A stretch of 64,000 nt of DNA, taken from the NCBI GenBank assembly GCA_965278965.1, contig OZ257127.1, positions 744,001 to 808,000 on the forward strand, given 5' to 3'. Below, piece after piece: positions 45,142 to 53,711 of this stretch. Made by a program: the position numbers and the translations under genes. Position 1 is the first letter of the stretch. The number at the start of each line of letters is the position of its first letter. The DNA is from UBA10649 sp965278965 (GTDB lineage Bacteria > Actinomycetota > Actinomycetes > S36-B12). A model generated the notes under the pieces. That model saw only the letters and a list, made by a program, of their open reading frames with translations, did no database searches and was not told the DNA's origin.

Positions 45142-46188
45142 CTACCGGCGCGGCTCCGACACCAGGACCTGCTGGAGCGCGTCGAACTCCTCGACGCACT
45201 TGCCCGAGCCGAGGGCCACACAGTCCAGCGGGCGGTCGGCGATGAGGATCGGCATGCCGGTCTCGTGCCGCAGGCGCTCGTCGAGACCTCGAAGGAGGGC
45301 GCCGCCGCCGGTCAGGACGATGCCGCGGTCCATGATGTCGCCGGACAGCTCCGGCGGCGTGCGGTCGAGCGTGGCCTTGACGGCGTCGACGATGGCATGC
45401 ACGGGGCCGTCGATCGCCCGGCGGATCTCCTCGGCGGAGACGATGATTGTGCGCGGCAGGCCGCTGATGAGGTCGCGGCCACGGATCTCGGCATGCGGCT
45501 CGTCGGGCATCGGGAAGGCCGAGCCGATCGCGACCTTGATCTCCTCGGCGGTGCGCTCGCCCAGCATGAGCGAGTACTCCTTCTTGACGTGCTCGATGAT
45601 CGCGTTGTCGAGCTCGTCGCCGCCGACGCGGACCGAGAGCGAGCACACGATGCCGCCGAGCGAGATCACCGCGACCTCGGACGTGCCACCGCCGATGTCG
45701 ACGACCATGTTGCCGGTGGGCTCGTGGACGGGCAGGCCCGCGCCGATCGCGGCGGCCATCGGCTCTTCGATGATGAAGACCTTGCGCGCTCCCGCGGCGT
45801 AGCCGGCGTCCTTGACGGCGCGCTGCTCGACGCCGGTGATGCCCGACGGGACGCAGACGACCAGCCGCGGCTTGGCCAAGTGGCGGCGCTTGTGCACCTT
45901 CTGGATGAAGTAGCGCAGCATCCGCTCGGTCGTGTCGAAGTCGGCGATGACGCCATCCTTGAGCGGCCGGATCGCGACGATGTTGCTGGGCGTGCGCCCG
46001 ATCATCTGCTTGGCTTCGGAACCGACGGCCAGGATGCCGCCGGTCGTGTTGTTGATCGCGACGACGGACGGCTCGTTCAGCACGATGCCGCGGCCGCGGA
46101 CATAGACCAAGGTGTTGGCGGTGCCCAGGTCGACGGCCATGTCTCGGCCGACGAAGGACGATCCGCCGAAAGTCGACGAAGCTGCCAT
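45142..46188 (-). CDS. mreB: Rod-shape determining actin homologue MreB
   Basis: 348-aa actin fold: phosphate-1 loop DMAVDLGTANTLVYV, VVCVPSGITGVEQRAVKDA, phosphate-2 VVDIGGGTSEVAVISLGG, adenosine loop TGGGALLRGLDERL. It forms the cytoskeletal guide of the elongasome and is the first gene of the mreBCD-mrdA-rodA series. The presence of MreB fits a rod-shaped relative rather than polar-growing actinomycetes alone. A TATAAA on the minus strand at 46275-46270 may be part of its promoter; the 237-bp upstream gap also holds an unusual hairpin. Confidence 0.95.
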   Translation of the reverse strand: MAASSTFGGSSFVGRDMAVDLGTANTLVYVRGRGIVLNEPSVVAINNTTGGILAVGSEAKQMIGRTPSNIVAIRPLKDGVIADFDTTERMLRYFIQKVHKRRHLAKPRLVVCVPSGITGVEQRAVKDAGYAAGARKVFIIEEPMAAAIGAGLPVHEPTGNMVVDIGGGTSEVAVISLGGIVCSLSVRVGGDELDNAIIEHVKKEYSLMLGERTAEEIKVAIGSAFPMPDEPHAEIRGRDLISGLPRTIIVSAEEIRRAIDGPVHAIVDAVKATLDRTPPELSGDIMDRGIVLTGGGALLRGLDERLRHETGMPILIADRPLDCVALGSGKCVEEFDALQQVLVSEPRR

Positions 46189-46320
46189 GAGGGGAAGCGG
46201 CCTTCCTCGCGGGGTGAGGGAGTCTCATCCTAGGTCCCCGACGGCGGTCCTCTCGCCTCGATGACCACGTTTATACCGATTTGCCCCGTTCACCCCTCCT
46301 CGACCCGCATCTCCCGCTCT

Positions 46321-46377
46321 CCGGGACGTGCAGCACGAAGACGGTACAAATCGGACGCTTCGTGCCGCTGGTCCCGG
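46321..46377. repeat. Interrupted inverted repeat upstream of mreB
   Basis: CCGGGAC (46321-46327) and CACGAAG (46334-46340) pair exactly with CTTCGTG (46358-46364) and GTCCCGG (46371-46377), leaving a symmetric 6-nt internal loop and a 17-nt apical loop. A second pair, CCGATTT/AAATCGG, overlaps it (46277-46283 and 46348-46354), so two alternative folds are possible. It lies between the hydrolase stop (46426) and mreB start. Confidence 0.45.
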
Positions 46378-46425
46378 TTTGCGGGACGTCCGGGACGGGG
46401 GGCGGCGGCGCTGCTGCTACTGCGG

Positions 46426-47832
46426 CTACTGCGGTTCGGTCGGCTCGGGCGCCGGTGGGGCGATGAGCTCGGCTCGCTGGATCTCCTTGGCCCGCAGGAA
46501 CGCCTCGAGCCGCTGCGCCACCTCCGGCGAGGCGGGCAGGTCGAACGCCGCGGTCGTCACGGCACCGAGATCGGCCCGGTAGTCGTGCCCGCGGCTCTCG
46601 AACAGCCCGGGCTTGACGTTCGTGGCGAACATCGTGTCGACGAAGCCCTCCGCGAACGTGATCAACGGCTTCCACGTCATCGTCGCGGGGATGTTGCGAC
46701 CGCGGGAACCATCGGTCGGCAGCCACGCCGGCCGGTGCGCCAGAAGCAGCGGGCGGAACCGCACGACCGGGTCGCCGTCGTGTTCGAGGAACCAGACCCG
46801 CGGCCGCGGGCTCGGCACCGGCTCCGGCAGCTGCTCAGGCCGGTCGACGGTGTACGACTCGTCCGCACACAGCGCATGGAAGACGTCGGAACGCTCGTTA
46901 CCCGGGGTGCCGACCCATAGGGCGGCCGACACGCCGTACCGGTCCAGGTCGGCCGGCCCTGCAGGCACCGCCATCTCCTGCACGCCCGCGCCGAGGCTCT
47001 CGCCGTAGAGCAGGATCCGCGGGCGTGACGGGCGGTCGCGCAACTCGTCCGCGATGGCGTCGAGCAGCAGGCGCTGCGTGAGCGCCGCGAGCCGACGCTT
47101 GCCCAACGACAGGAACGACGGCAGCAGCCCGTACCCGACCGCGACCGCCGCGCTGTCGCCGCGCGTGAGCACCTCGAGGATGTCGACGGGGAACGAGTTC
47201 GCGTAGCCCGTGCCGGCCGGCGCCTGGATGAGCAGGTTCGCCCGGTCGAAGGCACCAGTACGGCGCAGCTCGGACATCGCCAACGCGACCCGCTGCTCCG
47301 GCGTCGGCGCAGCATCGACGCCGACGAACACGCGTACCGGGCTCGCGGTCGGTTCGAGGCCGGTGACCTGTCGGATGTCGTCGGGGGTGCAGACCGAGCC
47401 GACGAACCGGGCGCCCTCACGGCCGAGGTCGGCGACCGCGACGGCGGAGCCGGGACCGCCTGAGACCTCGGGGTCGGTCGGAGCCGTCGCGAACGCGGGA
47501 TCCAGTCCGCGGCCCTGCTCCGTCAGCCCGCCCAGCACCTTCCGGGCTACTGCGGTACCGATGACGGCGGTCGCGACAGCTGCGCCGGCGCCGACGAGAA
47601 CCGGCGTGACGGACGTGACCGGTCCCGGACCGCGGCGGGTCACGGCGCGCGCGCACGACGTCACGAAACCGACCTTGAGACCGGCGACGACGCCGGTCAG
47701 CCCGCCGAGGACGAACGGGAACGCCGTGCGCACCGGCGTCGGCCAGGGCACGAGCGTCTCCCCGCGCGAGCCGGCGGCCACCGCCCCACCTGTGGCGACA
47801 CCGGCGACGACACCGACCAGCGCGGGCCGCAT
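46426..47832 (-). CDS. Alpha/beta-hydrolase family membrane protein (DUF2319-like)
   Basis: 468 aa. Three N-terminal hydrophobic helices (ALVGVVAGVATGGAVAAGS, FPFVLGGLTGVVAGLKVGF, VTPVLVGAGAAVATAVIG) precede a large extracytoplasmic or membrane-proximal alpha/beta-hydrolase domain with the nucleophile elbow LLYGESLGAG (about residue 285), the acid region WFLEHDGDPVVRF and late SRGHDYR. This layout is the Abhydrolase_9/DUF2319 family of actinomycetes; a lipid or cell-envelope ester is a plausible substrate, unproven. ATG 47832 starts 2 bp after the ndk stop, so the two genes are cotranscribed. Confidence 0.78.
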   Translation of the reverse strand: MRPALVGVVAGVATGGAVAAGSRGETLVPWPTPVRTAFPFVLGGLTGVVAGLKVGFVTSCARAVTRRGPGPVTSVTPVLVGAGAAVATAVIGTAVARKVLGGLTEQGRGLDPAFATAPTDPEVSGGPGSAVAVADLGREGARFVGSVCTPDDIRQVTGLEPTASPVRVFVGVDAAPTPEQRVALAMSELRRTGAFDRANLLIQAPAGTGYANSFPVDILEVLTRGDSAAVAVGYGLLPSFLSLGKRRLAALTQRLLLDAIADELRDRPSRPRILLYGESLGAGVQEMAVPAGPADLDRYGVSAALWVGTPGNERSDVFHALCADESYTVDRPEQLPEPVPSPRPRVWFLEHDGDPVVRFRPLLLAHRPAWLPTDGSRGRNIPATMTWKPLITFAEGFVDTMFATNVKPGLFESRGHDYRADLGAVTTAAFDLPASPEVAQRLEAFLRAKEIQRAELIAPPAPEPTEPQ

Positions 47833-47834
47833 GG

Positions 47835-48245
47835 CTACGCCAGCCCGGGGAAGAAGAGCGCGACCTCGCGCGCGGCCGACTCCGGGGAGTCCGAGCCGTG
47901 GGTGACGTTGTCCTGCATCTCCGTCGCGAGATCGCCGCGGATCGTGCCCGGCGTCGCGTTCACGGGGTTGGTCGCACCCATCATCGTGCGCCACTGGACG
48001 ATCGCGTCAGGCCCCTCGATCACCGCGGCGACGAGCGGGCCGCCGGTGATGAAGGCGACGAGGTCGGCGAAGAACGGCTTGTCGCGGTGCTCGCCGTAGT
48101 GCTCCTCGGCGACCGATGCGTCCAGAGTGCGCAGTTCCATCGCGACGATGGTCAGGCCCTTGCGTTCGATGCGCCCGAGGACCTCGCCGACGAGGCCGCG
48201 TGCGACGCCGTCGGGCTTGATCAGGACGAGGGTGCGCTCGGACAC
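47835..48245 (-). CDS. ndk: Nucleoside diphosphate kinase
   Basis: 136 aa. The start TLVLIKPDGVARGLVGEVLGR is preceded by GTG 48245 with AAGGAG seven bases upstream. The active-site His is in NVTHGSDSPESAAREVALFF. It equilibrates NTP pools using ATP. It follows DUF4233 on the same strand but is separated by the long hairpin at 48337-48400. Confidence 0.96.
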   Translation of the reverse strand: MSERTLVLIKPDGVARGLVGEVLGRIERKGLTIVAMELRTLDASVAEEHYGEHRDKPFFADLVAFITGGPLVAAVIEGPDAIVQWRTMMGATNPVNATPGTIRGDLATEMQDNVTHGSDSPESAAREVALFFPGLA

Positions 48246-48336
48246 GTGAGATCTCCTTGGCTGGCGGGCGAACGATGACGCCCCCGCACGGAGCCGAGGC
48301 GCCGCAATCCTAACGAGGGCGGTCGATGCCCGCTCC

Positions 48337-48400
48337 CGTTGACTGTGCAGCAGAGCACCGGTCACGTCGGGCGAACCGGTGCTCTGCTGCACACTCAACG
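48337..48400 (-). terminator. 26-nt-arm inverted repeat ending the folC-DUF4233 unit
   Basis: Arms 48337-48362 and 48375-48400 match at 25 of 26 positions (core TGTGCAGCAGAGCACCGGT) with a 12-nt loop. The promoter-proximal arm contains the DUF4233 stop codon (48395-48397). It is the longest stem in the window and a probable terminator ahead of ndk. Confidence 0.7.
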
Positions 48401-48751
48401 AACGGGCGGAGTGGGCTCCGCGCCCGCTTCCTCGGCGACGCGGCGGTCGTACGTGTGGCCCAGGTGGATCGCCACACCCCAGAGCACCGCGAACACCAGG
48501 CCGATGACCAGCATCGACCAACCCGCCACGAACGCCGTGGCCACGACGAGCAGCTGCATGACCCAGCCGACCGTGAGACCCCAGGGGCTGCGCAGCGCGC
48601 CGATCGCCAGGGCCAGCAGGACCATGATCGCCAGGCCGACCAGCCAGGCGAGACCCGTGCTGGACACCGACCCCGTCGACGTCGCCAGGGAGGTGGCGAG
48701 CAGCACGACGAGGATCTCCATGCCGAGCACGGACGAGCACAGGACCTTCAC
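48395..48751 (-). CDS. DUF4233 family membrane protein
   Basis: 118 aa with four hydrophobic helices (MEILVVLLATSLA, LAWLVGLAIMVLLALAIGAL, GWVMQLLVVATAFVAGW, MLVIGLVFAVLWGVAIHLG). It starts at a GTG overlapping the folC stop by 4 bp. This small protein family is regularly encoded between folC and ndk in actinomycetes, and its function is unknown. Its C-terminal codons lie inside the terminator hairpin. Confidence 0.82.
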   Translation of the reverse strand: MKVLCSSVLGMEILVVLLATSLATSTGSVSSTGLAWLVGLAIMVLLALAIGALRSPWGLTVGWVMQLLVVATAFVAGWSMLVIGLVFAVLWGVAIHLGHTYDRRVAEEAGAEPTPPVR

Positions 48752-50100
48752 CGGTCACTCCCCCGGCCGACCAGAAGCGCTCGGGCCTGTCCGACGAGCG
48801 CGACCGATCCCGTGACGAGGACACCGGCCCCGCCGTACTCCCCCGCCTCTTCTGCTAGCGCGGCCGCGCGGTCGAGTGCCTCGACGAGGTCCGGCTCGAC
48901 GAACACGCGGTCGTCGCCGAGGACGTCGCTCACGATCGCGGCGAGGTCGTCGGCGGGCAGGGCGCGCGGCGATCGCGGCTGGGTCACGACGACGCGGTCG
49001 AGCGCGGGGGCCAGCGCCTCCAGGATGCCGGCGGCGTCCTTGTCCGCCATGACGCCGATCACCGCGACGAGCGAGGTGAAGTCGAACGAGTCGGCCAGCG
49101 CCGCTGCGAGAGCGCGCGCGCCGTGTGGGTTGTGCGCCGCGTCGAGAACGATCGTCGGGCTTCGGCGGACGACCTCCAGGCGCCCGGGCGACGTGACCGA
49201 CGCGAAGCCCGCACGCACGAGATCTGCGTCGAGCGCGCCCAGCCCGCCGAGGAACGCCTCGGTCGCCGCGAGCGCGACCGCCGCGTTGCGCGCCTGGTGC
49301 TCGCCGAACAGCGGCAGGAACACCTCGTCGTACGACCCGTGGAGCCCGCGCAGCGTGAGGACCTGGCCTCCGACGGCGACTCCACGGGCCGCGACGGCGA
49401 ACTCACGTCCCTCGCGAGCCACCGTGGCGTCGACCTCCACGGTCCGCTCGAGCAGGACGCGCTCGGCGCCCGGCTCCTGCGCCGCGAGCACCGCGATGGC
49501 GCCCGGCTTGATGATGCCGGCCTTCTCCCCCGCGATCTCCTCGACGGTCTCGCCCAGGTAGTCGCGGTGATCGAGACCGATCGGCATAACGACGGCGACC
49601 ACGCCGTCGGCGACGTTCGTCGCGTCCCACGTGCCGCCGAGCCCGACCTCCACGACGGCGACATCGACCGGGGCATCGGCGAACGCCGCAAACGCCAGAG
49701 CCGTCATCGTCTCGAAGAACGACAGCGCCGGGCCGCCGCTCTCGACCGACTGCGCGTCGACGACCGAGACGTACGGCTCGAGGTCGTTCCAGGCGGCGAG
49801 CGCGCGCTCGGCGTCGATCGGCTCACCGTCGAGCAGGATGCGCTCGCGGGGGTCGATGAGGTGCGGGGACGTCAGCAGCCCGGTCCGAAGGCCGAACGAC
49901 CGCAGGAGGGCCTCGATCATGCGCGCCGTGGACGTCTTGCCGTTCGTGCCCGTGACGTGGATGACCGGATACGTGCCCTGGGGCTCGCCTAGCAGGCCGG
50001 TCAGCGCGGCGATGCGGTCCAGGCTCGGGGCGATGCGGTCCTCCGGCCAGCGCCGCTCGAGGTCGGCCCAGACAGCGGCGAGATCGGAGGCGGCGGGCAC
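48748..50100 (-). CDS. folC: Folylpolyglutamate synthase / dihydrofolate synthase
   Basis: 450-aa Mur-ligase-type enzyme: ATP loop VIHVTGTNGKTSTARM, substrate loop LLTSPHLIDPRERI, VVEVGLGGTWDATNV, and C-terminal domain with IVLDAAHNPHGARAL. It adds glutamate to dihydropteroate and to folates. The start is GTG 50100. In actinomycetes folC usually follows valS on the same strand; here valS is transcribed in the opposite direction, with a PPOX-fold gene between. Confidence 0.93.
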   Translation of the reverse strand: MPAASDLAAVWADLERRWPEDRIAPSLDRIAALTGLLGEPQGTYPVIHVTGTNGKTSTARMIEALLRSFGLRTGLLTSPHLIDPRERILLDGEPIDAERALAAWNDLEPYVSVVDAQSVESGGPALSFFETMTALAFAAFADAPVDVAVVEVGLGGTWDATNVADGVVAVVMPIGLDHRDYLGETVEEIAGEKAGIIKPGAIAVLAAQEPGAERVLLERTVEVDATVAREGREFAVAARGVAVGGQVLTLRGLHGSYDEVFLPLFGEHQARNAAVALAATEAFLGGLGALDADLVRAGFASVTSPGRLEVVRRSPTIVLDAAHNPHGARALAAALADSFDFTSLVAVIGVMADKDAAGILEALAPALDRVVVTQPRSPRALPADDLAAIVSDVLGDDRVFVEPDLVEALDRAAALAEEAGEYGGAGVLVTGSVALVGQARALLVGRGSDR

Positions 50101-50187
50101 GCGGGGAGTCTACGGGCGGTCGATCCGCCTGCTCCGGCCGTCGACGCCGACGCGTAGCGAGCACTGCAGATCGGTAGCCTGACCGCC

Positions 50188-50730
50188 ATGGGAAAGGTCC
50201 TGGACCACATCGACGCCTCGCTCGCGGACTGGCTCGTGGCGCAGCCCGTCTTCTTCGTGGCGACCGCGGCGACATCGGTCGACCAGACCGTCAACTGCTC
50301 ACCGAAGGGCACCTCGGGCACCTTCGCGGTCGTCGACGAGCACACCGTCGCGTACCTGGACCTCACCGGCAGCGGCATCGAGACCGTCGCGCACCTGCGG
50401 GAGAACGGCCGGATCGTCGTCATGCTGTGCGCGTTCGAGGGCCGTCCGCGCATCGTGCGGCTGCACGGCACGGGGCGCGCGGTGCTCCCGGGCGACCCCG
50501 CCTTCGACGCGCTCCTGCCGCGGTTCACCGAGCACCCCGGCGTCCGCTCGATCATCGTCGTAGAGGTCGCGCGGGTGTCGGACTCGTGCGGCTACGCCGT
50601 CCCGCGAATGGCTTACGAGTCCGACCGCGACGTGCTCGACCTGGCGAACGCGAAGCAGGGCGAGCAGAAGCTCGCGGAGTACCGCGCGGACCGCAACGCC
50701 GTCAGCATCGACGGGCTGCCGGGCCTCTAG
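50188..50730 (+). CDS. Pyridoxamine 5'-phosphate oxidase-fold protein
   Basis: 180 aa. The split-barrel flavin-binding fold is indicated by FVATAATSVDQTVNCSPKG, AYLDLTGSGIETVAHLRENGRIVVM and the RIVRLHGTGRAVLPGD strand. Members bind FMN, F420 or heme, and in actinomycetes many are F420-linked reductases or pigment oxidases. No pyridoxine genes are nearby, so it is not assigned as PdxH. ATG 50188 is divergent from folC (87 bp); valS starts 32 bp downstream, so it may be cotranscribed with valS. Confidence 0.8.
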   Translation: MGKVLDHIDASLADWLVAQPVFFVATAATSVDQTVNCSPKGTSGTFAVVDEHTVAYLDLTGSGIETVAHLRENGRIVVMLCAFEGRPRIVRLHGTGRAVLPGDPAFDALLPRFTEHPGVRSIIVVEVARVSDSCGYAVPRMAYESDRDVLDLANAKQGEQKLAEYRADRNAVSIDGLPGL

Positions 50731-50762
50731 CCCTCCCGCGTGCGCCCATAGACTCACCGGCC

Positions 50763-53330
50763 ATGACCGCGCACCGCCTGCCCGACAAGCCCACGCTCGA
50801 CGGCATCGAGGGCCGGTGGGCGTCGGTATGGGCGGCGGAGGGCACCTACGACTTCGACCGCTCCGCCCGCCGCGAGCAGGTCTACTCGATCGACACCCCG
50901 CCGCCGACGGCGAGCGGATCCCTGCACGTCGGCCACGTGTTCTCGTACACGCACACCGACGCGATCGCGCGCTACAAGCGGATGCGCGGCTTCGCCGTGT
51001 TCTATCCGATGGGTTGGGACGACAACGGCCTGCCGACCGAGCGACGCGTGCAGAACTACTACGGCGTGCGTTGCGACCCGAGCCTGCCGTACGACCCGAC
51101 GTTCGAGCCGCCGGCGACGCCGGACGCGAAGCACCAGCTGCCGGTGTCGCGGCGCAACTTCGTCGAGCTGTGCCTGCGGCTGACGGCCGAGGACGAGCAG
51201 GCGTTCGAGGCCGTCTGGCGGCGGCTCGGGCTGTCGGTCGACTGGGCGCAGACCTACCAGACGATCGACGCGCACTGCCAGCGCACGAGCCAGCTCGCGT
51301 TCCTGCGCAACCTCGCCCGGGGCGAGGCGTACCAGTCCGAGGCCCCGACCCTGTGGGACGTGACCTATCGCACGGCCGTCGCCCAGGCCGAGCTGGAGGA
51401 CCGCGAGCGCCCCGGGGCGTACCACCGGGTCGGCTTCCCGACCACGGCGGACCCGTCCGTCAAGGTCTTCATCGAGACCACGCGGCCCGAGCTGCTGGCC
51501 GCGTGCGTCGCCCTCGTCGCGCACCCCGATGACGAGCGGTACCAACCACTCTTCGGCACCACCGTCACGACGCCGCTGTTCGGCGTCGAGGTTCCCGTCG
51601 TCGCGCACGCCCTGGCCGACCCCGAGAAGGGCTCGGGCATCGCGATGATCTGCACGTTCGGCGACCTGACCGACGTGATCTGGTGGCGCGAGCTCGATCT
51701 GCCGACCCGGCCTGTCATCGGCTGGGACGGGCGCCTCGTGCCGGACGTGCCTGCCTGGATCGCGACCCCCGAAGGCCGTGCGGCCTACGAGGCGATCGCC
51801 GGCGCGACGTCACACACGGCAAAGGAACGGATCGTCGGTCTGCTCACGGAGTCCGGCGACCTCGTCGGCGAGCCACGGCCGATCACGCACCCCGTGAAGT
51901 TCTACGAGCGCGGGGACAAGCCGCTCGAGATCGTGACGACACGACAGTGGTACATCCGCAACGGCGGGCGCGACGGCGACCTGCGCGCGGCACTGATCGA
52001 GCGCGGACGGGAGATCCAGTGGCATCCCCCGCACATGCGCGCGCGGTACGAGAACTGGGTCGCCGGCCTCAACGGCGACTGGCTCATCTCGCGCCAGCGG
52101 TTCTTCGGCGTGCCGATCCCCGTCTGGTACGGCGTCGACGCGGACGGCGACCCCGACCACGACCAGGTGATCGTGCCGGACGAGGCGGACCTGCCGGTCG
52201 ACCCCAGCAGCCAGCCGCCGCGCGGCTACGACGAGTCGCAGCGCGGCGTCCCCGGGGGGTTCGTCGGCGACCCCGACATCATGGACACGTGGGCCACGAG
52301 CTCGGTCACCCCGCAGATCGTCAGCGGGTGGGAGCACGACGAGGCGCTGTTCGCCCAGGTGTTCCCGATGGACCTGCGCCCGCAGGGCCACGACATCATC
52401 CGTACCTGGCTGTTCTCCTCCGTCGTGCGCGCGCACCTGGAGAACGGGTCCGTGCCGTGGGCGCATGCGGCCCTGTCGGGCTGGATCCTGGACCCCGACC
52501 GCAAGAAGATGAGCAAGTCCAAGGGCAACGTCGTCACGCCGATGGACCTGCTCGAGGACTACTCCTCCGACGCGGTCCGCTACTGGGCCGCCTCGGGCCG
52601 GCCCGGGACGGACACGGCGTTCGACGTCGGGCAGATGAAGATCGGCCGGCGGCTGGCGATCAAGCTCCTGAACGCGAGCAAGTTCACCTTGCAGCAGGGC
52701 GCGACGGAGAATCCCGAGGCCGTCGTCGACCCGCTGGACCGCGCGGTCCTCGCGCGGCTCGCGCAGACCGTCGACCAGGCGACGGCAGCGTTCGAGGACT
52801 ACAACTACGCGCAGGCGCTCGCTGTCACCGAGACGTTCTTCTGGAGCTTCACCGACGACTACGTCGAGCTCGTCAAGGAGCGGTCGTACGGCGGCCAGGG
52901 CGAGGCGGGCGCGGCGTCGGCGAAGGCGACGCTCGCGGCGTCGTTGAGCACGCTGCTGCGGCTGTTCGCGCCGTTCCTGCCGTTCACGACCGAGGAGGTC
53001 TGGTCCTGGTGGCAGGAGGGGTCGGTGCATCGCAGCACCTGGCCCGACGCGACATCGCTACGTGCGCTCGCCGGCGACGCCGACGCGTCACTGCTCGACG
53101 ACGTCGCCGCCGCGCTCAGCGGGGTCCGGAAGGCGAAGTCCGACGCGAAGGCATCGATGCGCGCGGAGGTCGCGCTGGCGCTGGTCAGTGCGCCGGCCGC
53201 GCCGCTCGCCCGGATCGCGCTCGCGGCGGACGACCTGCGGGCGGCGGGGAGCATCGCCGACCTGCAGCTCGTCGAGGCCGGCGACGTGATCGCCGTCGAC
53301 GCGACGCTGGCTCCCCCGCGGGAGCCCTGA
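50763..53330 (+). CDS. valS: Valyl-tRNA synthetase
   Basis: 855-aa class Ia synthetase: TPPPTASGSLHVGHVFSY (HIGH-type), PMGWDDNGLPTERRV, CP1 editing domain with FIETTRPELLAACVALV, KMSKS in RKKMSKSKGNVV, and a C-terminal coiled coil region near the end (VRKAKSDAKASMRAEV). It charges tRNA-Val. ATG 50763 is the first start matching the family. The stop lies within the inverted repeat that also spans the stop of the convergent 90-aa gene. Confidence 0.95.
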   Translation: MTAHRLPDKPTLDGIEGRWASVWAAEGTYDFDRSARREQVYSIDTPPPTASGSLHVGHVFSYTHTDAIARYKRMRGFAVFYPMGWDDNGLPTERRVQNYYGVRCDPSLPYDPTFEPPATPDAKHQLPVSRRNFVELCLRLTAEDEQAFEAVWRRLGLSVDWAQTYQTIDAHCQRTSQLAFLRNLARGEAYQSEAPTLWDVTYRTAVAQAELEDRERPGAYHRVGFPTTADPSVKVFIETTRPELLAACVALVAHPDDERYQPLFGTTVTTPLFGVEVPVVAHALADPEKGSGIAMICTFGDLTDVIWWRELDLPTRPVIGWDGRLVPDVPAWIATPEGRAAYEAIAGATSHTAKERIVGLLTESGDLVGEPRPITHPVKFYERGDKPLEIVTTRQWYIRNGGRDGDLRAALIERGREIQWHPPHMRARYENWVAGLNGDWLISRQRFFGVPIPVWYGVDADGDPDHDQVIVPDEADLPVDPSSQPPRGYDESQRGVPGGFVGDPDIMDTWATSSVTPQIVSGWEHDEALFAQVFPMDLRPQGHDIIRTWLFSSVVRAHLENGSVPWAHAALSGWILDPDRKKMSKSKGNVVTPMDLLEDYSSDAVRYWAASGRPGTDTAFDVGQMKIGRRLAIKLLNASKFTLQQGATENPEAVVDPLDRAVLARLAQTVDQATAAFEDYNYAQALAVTETFFWSFTDDYVELVKERSYGGQGEAGAASAKATLAASLSTLLRLFAPFLPFTTEEVWSWWQEGSVHRSTWPDATSLRALAGDADASLLDDVAAALSGVRKAKSDAKASMRAEVALALVSAPAAPLARIALAADDLRAAGSIADLQLVEAGDVIAVDATLAPPREP

Positions 53331-53409
53331 CCGCCGACGCGCCTGGACTGGTCGCTAAAACGGACATCTCACCCGCAATAACCGCCATTCAAGGCGCGTC
53401 GGCGGTCAG
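53327..53409. terminator. 18-bp inverted repeat spanning two convergent stop codons
   Basis: Arms 53327-53344 and 53392-53409 are exact complements, with a 47-nt loop. The valS stop (53328-53330) lies in the left arm and the stop of the opposing 90-aa gene (53406-53408) in the right. It is probably a bidirectional terminator, although the loop is long. Confidence 0.6.
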
Positions 53410-53678
53410 TCGGTGATGCGGCGGGCGGGCTTGTTGACGGCGCTGTCGAGCTCGGGGGCTGCGGCCAGCATGGCGGCGACGTGTTCAGGGGTCGGATCCG
53501 GCGCCACGACCTGCTGGACGGCCGGTGGCACGGTCAGGGCCGGGTCGGCGACGGCGCCCGTCGCGATCGGCAGCTCCGCCTGCTCAGCGGCCGCCTCGAG
53601 GACGTCGAGCCGAAGGGGCTGCTGGAGCGCGAACGCCGCATAGGTCGCCATGCCGACGGTCCCGTCGATGTCCGACAC
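53406..53678 (-). CDS. 90-aa protein of unknown function, end of ATPase cluster
   Basis: Starts at GTG 53678 with GGGAGG six bases upstream, so it is clearly translated. The N-terminal half (SDIDGTVGMATYAAFALQQPLRLDVLEAA is seen in part) is helical; the second half is Pro/Val/Ala-rich with VPPAVQQVVAPDPTPEHVAAML, ending KPARRITD. There are no Cys, membrane segments or recognised domains. It is the last gene, 33 bp after the ATPase, of the six-gene minus-strand run, and may be an adaptor. Confidence 0.6.
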   Translation of the reverse strand: MSDIDGTVGMATYAAFALQQPLRLDVLEAAAEQAELPIATGAVADPALTVPPAVQQVVAPDPTPEHVAAMLAAAPELDSAVNKPARRITD

Positions 53679-53711
53679 GCCACGCCTCCCGTCACCGCCG
53701 TGGGACCAAGG

